A stretch of DNA of 64,000 bases, taken from contig CAXXTS010000002.1 of the NCBI GenBank assembly GCA_963676345.2, positions 806,001-870,000 of the forward strand, read 5' to 3'. Numbering within the stretch: the first letter of the stretch is position 1; each line of letters opens with the position of its first letter. The DNA is from G963665925 sp963676345. Lineage in GTDB: Bacteria > Bacillota > Clostridia > Peptostreptococcales > Acidaminobacteraceae. Below the pieces are notes generated by a model, which ran no database searches, had not been told where the DNA came from, and was given only the letters and a program-made list of their open reading frames with translations. Below, in pieces: positions 52,590 to 60,914 of the stretch. Position numbers and translations under genes: made by a program.

Positions 52590-55500
52590 TAGTATATCCA
52601 CACTTTCATTAAGGTCACCAGTTCATCAAACTTAACTGGCTTGGCCAAATAATCGCTGGCTCCAGCAGAAATACATTTTTCCTTATCTTCTCGCATGGCC
52701 TTAGCTGTTAAAGCAATAATAGGCACACCAGAAAAAGGGGCTTTCATGCTTCTGATTTTTCGCATTGCTGCGTACCCGTCCATGACTGGCATCATAATGT
52801 CCATCAGTACAATATCAATATCCGGATTCTCTTCAAGCTTTTCAATAGCGACTTGTCCATTTTTAGCAATGACAATGTCCAGTCCATCTTCTTCTAAGGC
52901 ACTTGACAGGGCAAAGGTATTACGCATGTCATCATCCACAATCAAGACCTTTTTGCCTTTTAGAATCGCTTCCTTTTCCTTATTGCTTTTCATATATTCC
53001 TTGGCTTTCACCTTATTGCTTTCTTCAATATGATTTAAGAAAAGCGTGGTTTCATCAATTAATCGGTCCATAGACTTATCGCCTTTAAGTATAATGGACT
53101 CGATGTATCTGGCCAGGTCTTCAGAAATGTCACTCGTTTTCTCGCTATCAGTATACAAAATAATAGGTGTCTGTGACAGATCATTTACACGAATGCGCTT
53201 AGCCAAATCTCCTATGTGAATGTCTTCTAAATCATCCACCATCACCATGCAGTCAAAGGTTTGCTTTCTAAGCGCTTCAAGTGCAGCTTCACCAGAGGGC
53301 GCACAAACCAGCTTTAAATCGTCTATTTCTTCTTTGAACTGAGCCTTGATCTGGTCTGTTGATTCCAAATCGGATGTAACAATCAGGAGCTTTTTTATGT
53401 CCTTGCTAATCAGTTCTTCAATTTTATCAAATGCCCCAGCCAGCTTTTCAAAACTAACAGGTTTTTGAAGATAGTCAATAAAGCCTCGGTCTTCATATTG
53501 ATGATCAAGAGCCCTGCCCGATATGATGTGTACCGGAATATCCTTGGTCCTATCCCATTTTTTTAGCCTATGCAGGACTTCCCAGCCCCCCATGCCCGGC
53601 AAGCCAAGATCCAGTATAATGGCAGAAATGTCGAGTTCCTCAGCAGCCAATAAGGCGCGTCCCCCACTCTCTACGCAGTAAACACGATGTCCTCTCTCCT
53701 TGGCTATTTTCTCCAGCACACCAGAGAAGTTTTTATCATCTTCAACTATGAGAATGACAGGATCACCCTTTGAATCGGATTTGATCTTTTCAAGACTAAT
53801 GTTTTCTTTCTCGACATTATCCGGTTCTGCCACTGGGCTTGCAGGCGGTTGCTTTTGCCTATGTGACTCTACTGCGACCTGTGTCTCTATCCTTTGAACG
53901 TTTTTAGACACGTCAAATGGCTTGTTCAGCTCAACTGGAATCATAATATTAAAGACACTGCCCTTTTCTTCTTCGCTCTCAACCGTAATGTTTCCACCAA
54001 TGAGCTGAATGAGTTCCTTTGAAATGGATAGTCCAAGACCCGTTCCGCCATAATTTCTGCTGGTGCTGCCATCAACCTGCTGGAATGCACCAAATATGTG
54101 AAGCAGCTTTTCTTTTGGTATGCCAATGCCCGTGTCGCGAATAGATATTTTGAGAAGCGTTTCATCGACCATACTTGTCACAATTTCAATTTTCCCTTTT
54201 TCAGTGAACTTCACTGCATTGGAAACCAGATTTTTGACAACCTGCATCATTTTCATCTCATCTGAACGGATTCGTTCAGGAACACGATCGTCAATATGGC
54301 TTATTAACGCAACACCTTTTTCGTCGGTCAGTGGCTTGAACAAGTGATGAACTGTGTCAAGTGCATGTCTCAGATTAAATGGTTCAATGTTGAGATCCAT
54401 TTTACCAGACTCAATTTTTGATAAGTCTAAAATATCATTAATCAGATCAAGTAGGTCTTTACCTGCAGCATTAATGACTTTGACATATTCTTTGTCTTCT
54501 TCACTCAGCACCCCTTTCTTGTCTTCATGGAGTAAACCAGACAAGATTAAAATACTGTTGAGTGGTGTTCTGAGTTCGTGGGACATGTTGGCAAGAAACT
54601 CTGACTTGTACTTGCTGGAAACCTCAATTTCCTGTGCCTTTTCTTCAATCAAGTCCTTGGTTTTTTCCAGCTCTTCATTTTTCTTTGCAATCTCTTCTGT
54701 CTGCTTTTGCAGATTGATCGTCTTTTCTTCCAGTTCTTCATTGGTAACGCGAAGTTCTTCTTGCTGCTGCTGCAGTTTGCTCTCAGAAGCTTTTAGCTCC
54801 ATAGTCTGCGCTTCCAACTCTTCATTGGACTGTCTGAGTTCCTCTTGCTGCTGTTGCAGCTTGCTTTCGGAAGCTCTTAAAGCATCTGTCTGTTGTGAAA
54901 GCTCTTCGTTTTTGTTCTTTAAAATTTCCTCGTTCTTTTTGAGGGTTTCCGACTGAAGCAAGGTATGATCAAGCAGTTCCTGAAGTTCGCGCTTTGTTAT
55001 ATTTGAATGAATGGCAATGGCGATATTCTCTTGAATTTTATCTAAAAATTCTAAGTGCTGATCACTAAATGGTGTGTATGAGCCAATTTCAATGACGCCT
55101 TTTACATCGCCTTCAAAAATGCAAGGCATCACAAGGACATGCCTGATTTCAACTTTAGTAGATGCGGTATCTAACTGCATCTTTTCAGCAGGTAGATCCT
55201 TCAAATAGATTATTTCTTTTTCAAGAACCGCCTGTCCAAGAACCCCCTCGCCTTCACTAACTTTAAACAGATCACTGTTTCGCGTTTGAAGGGCATAACT
55301 GCCAAGCATTTTGTAATGGTCATTGTCCTTAATATACATGCCCGATACATTAGCCTCTAAGTATTGGCTTATAAAAGAGCATACCCTTTTACTTAGAGAC
55401 TGATTGTCGGAAGTGTCTTGAATGATTGCATTAAGCTCCGACTGACCATTCTTAATCCAGTTCTGGCGCTCAGCAAAATCAGAAGCAGTCTTCAACTGGG

Positions 55501-57616
55501 TCACCATATTGATGAGGGCAGCACTGAGTTCGTCATCTGCAGATCGCTGCTTTATCATTACGGAGTAGTCTTTTTGGGATATTGAATTGGCCTGATCAAT
55601 AACCTCTATAAAGTTGGCTCGCATGCGATTAATGGCCAGCCCCAACTCGTCTTCTTCACTTCTGAGTGAAAAGGCATGATCCAGTTTTCCCACAGCAATG
55701 TCCTCACAGATTTGAGAAATATCTGAAAAAGACGCCACTACTTTTGAAATGCTTTCTTTAAGCTCGCCAATTTCATCACGGTCAGTCTGAATATCTTTAA
55801 GTTCCAGCTTTCCAAGTGCAACATCTTTGGTCCACTCAGATAGACGCACAATCGGGTTCGAGATACCTGTTGCTATGTATCTTGCCAATAAAACAACAAC
55901 AATAATGGTGGCTATACCAAGGAAAACCATCATCAGCATCAAATGGTTCAGACTGCTCAATCGTTCATTTTTATCTTGTTTTACAACAAGGCCCCACTGG
56001 GTCTCGCTTACATGAATAGGGGTATATGAAATAATGGAAGCTTCACCCCTGTAATCATCCATAATACGCGTATCATTTTCACCTTTGATAACCGAATGGG
56101 CTGCTTCTGAGTATATGCCACCCTCACTTGGATTGATAAATGAGTTTGATATATTCTTTACAAGCGGCTCCAGAAAAGTATCTGATCTCAATCCGTAATC
56201 AGAGCCAATCAAATAAGCTTCACCATATTCACCAAGGCCCGTTCTATCTAGCATGATCTTGTTAATGGCATCAGAAGAAATTTCAAAGGACATAATAAAT
56301 TCGATTTTATTTTCTGAGTCAAAAACGGGAATGCCAAAAAAGGCACGCGGTTCATAATTGTTGAGGGCGCTTGCTTCATAGTCTACAAAAACAAATTCCT
56401 TCTTTTCTTTGACTTGGCGTATCAGGTCAGCGTGGTTGGTATTTGCCAGCTCACCTTGGAGTAAATTCTCTTTGAACTCATAACCTTCCCGAACAGAATA
56501 AAACACATACCCATCAGGATGAATAAGAAAGATATCGTCATAGTGGTTGTTGCTTACATAGCCTGAATAGAAGTCATTGCCTTCAGCATCCACCTGGTTG
56601 ATTAAATCTTCAAGGTCTACCTTTGTCACCATAATCCACTGCTGATTGGCAACTTTCAGGGCATCGGTAGCAACCACCACCATATTGCCGCTGCTGTCTT
56701 TAAAAATCTCATTAATACTATTGCCCTCAAATGTTTCTGTCACGTACTCAGGCGGGCTGGTCATTTCGTAGCCTACTTTATAAAGGCCATCGCCCATGGT
56801 CTTCATATCTGACACGAAGCGCAGCTTGCCATTATGACTCGTGGCAATGTATGTTTCGGCTGAATCTCCCAGGCCATTTGTTTCATGAATCAGATTATTG
56901 AGCGCTTCATTGGTAATACTAATGGCCAAGGTACCACGCACCTGTCCATCAATAAGGATGCTTTTCGCAAAGTAGGCAAGCTGGGTATCGCCTGTCAGGT
57001 CATTTTGAGAGAAGTTAACAAACTCAACACCTTCTGACAGAATCGCATTTTTCCAAGCACTTGTAAGCCCGAAGTCTTGATAAGCACTCTCCATTAAATT
57101 TAGGCCTACATGCGCTTTATACTGGCTTGAAAAAAGCACTTTTCCATTATCCGAAACAATATAGACATCTTCAGCATATGCCATCAGATTTTTGTCTGAA
57201 ATTGCTGTTTTGTATGTATTCAACGCCCCCTGAGAACTTGGCGCTTTGATAATAGACTGTACATCTGCAGAGTTGGCTTCATTTGAAACAAGCAGTTCCA
57301 GTGTATCTAAATAATGCTCCACAGCCAGTCGGTTGTTATTCTGTGTCAACTCTAGTTGCACTTCGCCTTCTGATTTTAAGGTGTCGACAATTTTGGCTAC
57401 CAGTTCACCTTCTGTTCGTGTATCACTAAAATAGGTTTCAAGCTGTAAACTTTTCGCGCTGCGTATGCTTTCCAGCTGGTCAAAGGCTTCATTGACAGAT
57501 GACCCCCGCATGCTGATCAGACCAATTGTCGCAAAGGCAATTAGAGGTATCACACTCGTTGCCAAAAATGACATTCTTAACTTTCGATTAATCGATAATG
57601 CTTTAAAATCTAACAT
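52589..57616 (-). CDS. Large hybrid histidine kinase (dCache-HAMP-GAF-kinase-three receivers)
   Basis: A 1675-residue membrane protein. Order: helix (about 12-35); double-Cache sensor (40-550); second helix (557-580); HAMP region; GAF (about 725-868); coiled coil (875-1005) containing two near copies of ASESKLQQQQEELR; dimerisation domain with His in SHELRTPLNS near 1009; ATPase with DTGIGIP near 1160; receivers at about 1284-1400 and 1552-1672, and a degenerate receiver between them (1405-1525) with VDDLED where the phospho-Asp pattern should be. The Cache domain usually binds amino acids or other small molecules. First gene of the CheR-CheB-GGDEF operon. Confidence 0.92.
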   Translation of the reverse strand: MLDFKALSINRKLRMSFLATSVIPLIAFATIGLISMRGSSVNEAFDQLESIRSAKSLQLETYFSDTRTEGELVAKIVDTLKSEGEVQLELTQNNNRLAVEHYLDTLELLVSNEANSADVQSIIKAPSSQGALNTYKTAISDKNLMAYAEDVYIVSDNGKVLFSSQYKAHVGLNLMESAYQDFGLTSAWKNAILSEGVEFVNFSQNDLTGDTQLAYFAKSILIDGQVRGTLAISITNEALNNLIHETNGLGDSAETYIATSHNGKLRFVSDMKTMGDGLYKVGYEMTSPPEYVTETFEGNSINEIFKDSSGNMVVVATDALKVANQQWIMVTKVDLEDLINQVDAEGNDFYSGYVSNNHYDDIFLIHPDGYVFYSVREGYEFKENLLQGELANTNHADLIRQVKEKKEFVFVDYEASALNNYEPRAFFGIPVFDSENKIEFIMSFEISSDAINKIMLDRTGLGEYGEAYLIGSDYGLRSDTFLEPLVKNISNSFINPSEGGIYSEAAHSVIKGENDTRIMDDYRGEASIISYTPIHVSETQWGLVVKQDKNERLSSLNHLMLMMVFLGIATIIVVVLLARYIATGISNPIVRLSEWTKDVALGKLELKDIQTDRDEIGELKESISKVVASFSDISQICEDIAVGKLDHAFSLRSEEDELGLAINRMRANFIEVIDQANSISQKDYSVMIKQRSADDELSAALINMVTQLKTASDFAERQNWIKNGQSELNAIIQDTSDNQSLSKRVCSFISQYLEANVSGMYIKDNDHYKMLGSYALQTRNSDLFKVSEGEGVLGQAVLEKEIIYLKDLPAEKMQLDTASTKVEIRHVLVMPCIFEGDVKGVIEIGSYTPFSDQHLEFLDKIQENIAIAIHSNITKRELQELLDHTLLQSETLKKNEEILKNKNEELSQQTDALRASESKLQQQQEELRQSNEELEAQTMELKASESKLQQQQEELRVTNEELEEKTINLQKQTEEIAKKNEELEKTKDLIEEKAQEIEVSSKYKSEFLANMSHELRTPLNSILILSGLLHEDKKGVLSEEDKEYVKVINAAGKDLLDLINDILDLSKIESGKMDLNIEPFNLRHALDTVHHLFKPLTDEKGVALISHIDDRVPERIRSDEMKMMQVVKNLVSNAVKFTEKGKIEIVTSMVDETLLKISIRDTGIGIPKEKLLHIFGAFQQVDGSTSRNYGGTGLGLSISKELIQLIGGNITVESEEEKGSVFNIMIPVELNKPFDVSKNVQRIETQVAVESHRQKQPPASPVAEPDNVEKENISLEKIKSDSKGDPVILIVEDDKNFSGVLEKIAKERGHRVYCVESGGRALLAAEELDISAIILDLGLPGMGGWEVLHRLKKWDRTKDIPVHIISGRALDHQYEDRGFIDYLQKPVSFEKLAGAFDKIEELISKDIKKLLIVTSDLESTDQIKAQFKEEIDDLKLVCAPSGEAALEALRKQTFDCMVMVDDLEDIHIGDLAKRIRVNDLSQTPIILYTDSEKTSDISEDLARYIESIILKGDKSMDRLIDETTLFLNHIEESNKVKAKEYMKSNKEKEAILKGKKVLIVDDDMRNTFALSSALEEDGLDIVIAKNGQVAIEKLEENPDIDIVLMDIMMPVMDGYAAMRKIRSMKAPFSGVPIIALTAKAMREDKEKCISAGASDYLAKPVKFDELVTLMKVWIY

Positions 57617-57728
57617 GGACCCCTCTTTTCATAACATGAATGACTCAACTCTATCTGTGAATTTGTCATAACTTCTTATTTTCAAACAAATGTAAAATTA
57701 AAATCAAATGATATGCAAAACCATTATC

Positions 57729-57756
57729 ATTGTATCAAAATACTCAACATAATCAA
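57729..57756 (-). promoter_or_regulatory. Putative promoter of the hybrid kinase operon
   Basis: Minus strand: TTGATT (57751-57756), 16-bp spacer, TACAAT (57729-57734), about 110 bp before the kinase ATG. Moderate match. Confidence 0.35.
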
Positions 57757-57874
57757 TTGGACCAGATGCCTATAAGTTGACACGCGTACACTGTATCAAT
57801 AGGTTTGAACTCTTAAAAACTCCTTTTTATTATAATCAAATGCTCTTAACCTATTCTTATCATGAACACACTTA

Positions 57875-57910
57875 AAAGGACATGGTCTACAATTGTAGAC
57901 CATGTCCTTT
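57875..57910. terminator. 36-bp perfect palindrome, terminator of the nhaC operon
   Basis: AAAGGACATGGTCTAC (57875-57890), AATT, and the exact complement (57895-57910). It begins 9 bp after the stop of the 37-residue gene. Confidence 0.75.
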
Positions 57911-57919
57911 ACCAATTTC

Positions 57920-58033
57920 TTATTTTTTTAAAAGCCCCTTGCTGTATTTTATATACAAAGTGTTGCCTTTTTCCTCTACCGATCGATAATTCAAGTAGCC
58001 AATGAGCGCAAGTACAATAAGTAAATTGATCAT
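57920..58033 (-). CDS. 37-residue single-span membrane peptide
   Basis: Short gene starting MINLLIVLALIGYLNYRS and ending KGLLKK. It has one hydrophobic helix (about 2-14) and a basic, soluble C terminus. The ribosome site AGAGGTGA lies 5 bases before the ATG, the frame ends at TAA, and the terminator palindrome follows at once. It comes after nhaC and asparaginase in the same direction. This is the layout of a small regulatory subunit of a transporter, but no family is recognised and the role is unknown. Confidence 0.65.
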   Translation of the reverse strand: MINLLIVLALIGYLNYRSVEEKGNTLYIKYSKGLLKK

Positions 58034-58119
58034 ATGCATCACCTCTTGGCATCATTATGCGCTTTTGAGGCGGTTTTCTCAATGCAGTTTACCAATATAT
58101 AACATAGACTTAACGGCAC

Positions 58120-59133
58120 TTAATACATACAATCATCCATAACGGGCTTTTCCATTAAATGTTTGACCTCAGCCATGGACTGACCCTTGGCAAGAGCCCA
58201 CATGAGCTTAGCGACAATGGCTTCTGTATTCATATCTTTAGCAATGATAATATTGCTTTCCACCAGCTTCTTGCCAACTTCGTAAACTTCAAAATCAATA
58301 CCTTCTTCAAGACACTGGGTCGTTACGACTACAGGAATATCTGCATCAACCAGTTCCTTAACTTTCGTAATGATATTGTGATTTTCAAAGGGAATGCCAC
58401 CAATTCCAAAACTCTCTATAATGACGCCCTTAAAGACATCTTTGACCAAATCGAATGTCACAGGAGAAATCCCTGGAAAAAGTTTCAAAACCATAATATC
58501 TTGACAAATTTTCGAATCAAAATGCAGCTTTCGAGTCTCTAAATTATCTGCCTTCTCCAAGTATCTACTTCTTATCATGCCGTCATGATAAACCTTCCCG
58601 TACTTAACTTTAGCAACATAGGGATAGTTCATACTTTGAAAAGCATCTAGGCTCTTTGTCTTTACCTTCATGGCCCGAGTACCGTTTATAATCTTACCAT
58701 CAAAGGCAATAAAGACACCCGGTACGCCTTCTAGAGCATAGCGAATCGCGTCACTCAAGTTCTGCTTGGCGTCCGATCCAAACTCTTCAATAGAGTACTG
58801 AGCGCCAGTCACAACAATCGGCTTCTGATGATTTTGCAGCAGATAGGACAATCCTGCTGAGGTATAGGCCATTGTGTCTGTGCCATGTGTAATCACAAAT
58901 CCGTCATAATCATTATAGTTTTCTTTAATAACTGCACCCATTTGAATCCAGAACTCAGGATTCATGTTTGTGCTGTCAATATTCATAACGTGCATGCCCT
59001 TCAAATGGCATATATTTTTAACTTCTGGTACAAACTCCAGCAGTTCATCTATATTGAATGTAGGCGTGAGTCCATCACCATGATCAGAACACGCAATGGT
59101 TCCACCTGTGGCAATCAAAAGCAGCTTCTTCAT
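58120..59133 (-). CDS. L-asparaginase, cytoplasmic type I-like
   Basis: A 337-residue amidase that turns asparagine into aspartate and ammonia. The two threonine motifs are IATGGTIAC (about residues 7-15) and THGTDTMAYTS. There is no signal peptide. ATG at 59133 follows GGGAGGG with good spacing; the open frame reaches 59223 but would then overlap nhaC. It starts 16 bp after the nhaC stop, so transporter and asparaginase are co-expressed from the sigma-54 promoter. Confidence 0.92.
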   Translation of the reverse strand: MKKLLLIATGGTIACSDHGDGLTPTFNIDELLEFVPEVKNICHLKGMHVMNIDSTNMNPEFWIQMGAVIKENYNDYDGFVITHGTDTMAYTSAGLSYLLQNHQKPIVVTGAQYSIEEFGSDAKQNLSDAIRYALEGVPGVFIAFDGKIINGTRAMKVKTKSLDAFQSMNYPYVAKVKYGKVYHDGMIRSRYLEKADNLETRKLHFDSKICQDIMVLKLFPGISPVTFDLVKDVFKGVIIESFGIGGIPFENHNIITKVKELVDADIPVVVTTQCLEEGIDFEVYEVGKKLVESNIIIAKDMNTEAIVAKLMWALAKGQSMAEVKHLMEKPVMDDCMY

Positions 59134-59149
59134 GATTAACCCTCCCATA

Positions 59150-60562
59150 CTATGCAGCGTCTCTATCGTGTGTTGTAAATTCGACGGTTTCACCAATCCA
59201 CTGGAATTTACCCATGAATCCATAAAGAACCGTCAGACCAATGCAAGTAAATGCCAGCCACATATACGGTAGGTATTCAAATGTGGAAACACCCAATATG
59301 CCAGCCATAAAAATACCATTATCACTCCACGGCACCATACCAGCCGTAAGCGTTCCTCCAAACTCTGTATTTCGAGAAAGGACCCGTCTGTGAACTTTGA
59401 GTTCATCATAGCGCTTTGCCATCAGTTTTGGTGTAAGAATGAGAGGTACATACATCGCACTGCCAAAGACATTGCCTAAAACAGCCGTTCCAACAGTTGC
59501 AACTGCCAGTTTTCCTGTTCCTGTAATCCAAGACTGAATCTTTGAACCAATGACCTGAAGAATACCGATTTCTTCAAGCAAGCCTCCAAATCCAAGACCA
59601 AGAATGATGATGACAACCGACCCCAACATAGATGAAATACCGCCACGCCCTAAAATGTTATCGACAAACGCAACACCAGATTGGATGTCAAACGGTGCGT
59701 AGGCTGTGCCGATTGCATCAACCGGTGCCATGCCTTGAAAAAGAATAGCCCATACAATCCCCAGCAGGGCACCAAATGAAATAACAGGCAAGGATGGCAT
59801 ACGCTTTGTAAGCAGTAAAATAACAATCAGCATTGGCACGAAGCACAGCACCGACACATTGAAGTTTGACCCTATTGCATCCATAAACATGTTGATTCGG
59901 CCCATGTCCACGTTTTGGCCCCCGTATTTAAAGCCAGCAATTGTGAATAAACCCGCTGTAATGATAAAACCAGGAATACTCGCCGGCGCCATCCCTTTGA
60001 TGTGATCCATAACATCAATTTCCGACATAGATGCCGTTAATACCGTACTATCTGAAAGTGGCGACAGCTTATCGCCAAAATAGGCTCCAGATAGAACTGC
60101 ACCTGCAACAAGTGGCAGTGGAATGCCTAGGCCTTGACCGATGCCCATCATAGCTATACCCGCTGTACCTGCTGTACCCCAAGATGTGCCCGTTGCAATT
60201 GAAGTTAAGGCACATATAATGAGCGTTGCCAACAGAAAAACATTCGGATTAATTATTTTAAGACCAAAATATATTAGACTTGGAACAACGCCGCCGGCAA
60301 TCCATGTACCAACAAGCGCACCAACAGCAATGAGTATCAGAATGGCATCCATTCCATTGTAAATCCCCTTAGAAATCGCATGTTCTAAATCCTTGTATTT
60401 ATGTCCCAGTGAAATCCCCAATCCAATTACAACAAACCAGGCCGTAAATAGTGCCAACTGAATTGGCAATTCAAAAACAGTAGTAAATGAGAACGCAAGC
60501 CCTAAAAATATTGCAAGTGATATGCAAACCTGCAGCATTGAGGGCAGTTTAACATTAGACAT
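59150..60562 (-). CDS. NhaC-family Na+/H+ antiporter or sodium-coupled exchanger
   Basis: A 470-residue protein with 11-12 hydrophobic helices. GTSWGTAGTAGIAMMGIG, SGAYFGDKLSPLSDSTVLTAS and the late PWSDNGIFMAGILGV match NhaC, whose relatives exchange Na+ and H+ or organic and amino acids (for example malate/lactate). Its partner asparaginase suggests asparagine/aspartate or Na+-linked amino-acid exchange rather than plain pH control. Ribosome site AGGAGGAA. First gene after the sigma-54 promoter. Confidence 0.9.
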   Translation of the reverse strand: MSNVKLPSMLQVCISLAIFLGLAFSFTTVFELPIQLALFTAWFVVIGLGISLGHKYKDLEHAISKGIYNGMDAILILIAVGALVGTWIAGGVVPSLIYFGLKIINPNVFLLATLIICALTSIATGTSWGTAGTAGIAMMGIGQGLGIPLPLVAGAVLSGAYFGDKLSPLSDSTVLTASMSEIDVMDHIKGMAPASIPGFIITAGLFTIAGFKYGGQNVDMGRINMFMDAIGSNFNVSVLCFVPMLIVILLLTKRMPSLPVISFGALLGIVWAILFQGMAPVDAIGTAYAPFDIQSGVAFVDNILGRGGISSMLGSVVIIILGLGFGGLLEEIGILQVIGSKIQSWITGTGKLAVATVGTAVLGNVFGSAMYVPLILTPKLMAKRYDELKVHRRVLSRNTEFGGTLTAGMVPWSDNGIFMAGILGVSTFEYLPYMWLAFTCIGLTVLYGFMGKFQWIGETVEFTTHDRDAA

Positions 60563-60613
60563 GAAATTCCTCCTATTAATTCAAGATTGCTTTAAAGCAT
60601 AAATAATCGTACC

Positions 60614-60639
60614 CCTAAAACGCTGCGCAACGTCTTAGG
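60614..60639 (-). other. Hairpin in the nhaC leader
   Basis: CCTAAAACG (60614-60622) pairs with CGTCTTAGG (60631-60639) apart from one G-U pair in the transcript. It lies within the 127-nt leader. No T-run follows, so it is not a simple terminator. Confidence 0.45.
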
Positions 60640-60700
60640 CTGATACTTCTTCAAAACGTTTTCCCCGACATGATGATATCGATACCACGGTCTTATATAC

Positions 60701-60716
60701 GCAAGTGCTATGCCAA
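60701..60716 (-). promoter_or_regulatory. Sigma-54 (-24/-12) promoter of nhaC-asparaginase
   Basis: Minus strand TTGGCATAGCACTTGC: GG and GC are separated by exactly 10 bases. It differs from the element at 5435-5450 by a single base. Transcription should start near 60689, 127 nt before nhaC. The NtrC-type regulator encoded just upstream is the likely activator. Confidence 0.82.
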
Positions 60717-60835
60717 CATCTCAATAACTTTCTTTTTTACAATATGTGGAATTTGCCAAACAGACTGCTATGCTTGACCTAGAATGCACTTTCAGAAAAT
60801 TATTTCATTTTCAAAACACCCTCCTGCTGTAAATC

Positions 60836-60863
60836 AAAAAAAATCACGCCTTAAAAAGCGTGA
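60836..60863 (-). terminator. Terminator of the kinase/NtrC regulator operon
   Basis: Stem TCACGC/GCGTGA (60844-60849, 60858-60863), then eight T on the minus strand, 52 bp after the regulator stop. Confidence 0.8.
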
Positions 60864-60914
60864 AATTTTGTGCGCGGTAGTGCAATTTCTTTATCCAAAA
60901 TGATGTAGTTTTTT

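Noticed and set aside
57875..57910. 36-bp perfect palindrome considered as an attachment or recombination site
   Set aside because: No integrase nearby, and its place right after a stop codon explains it as a terminator.
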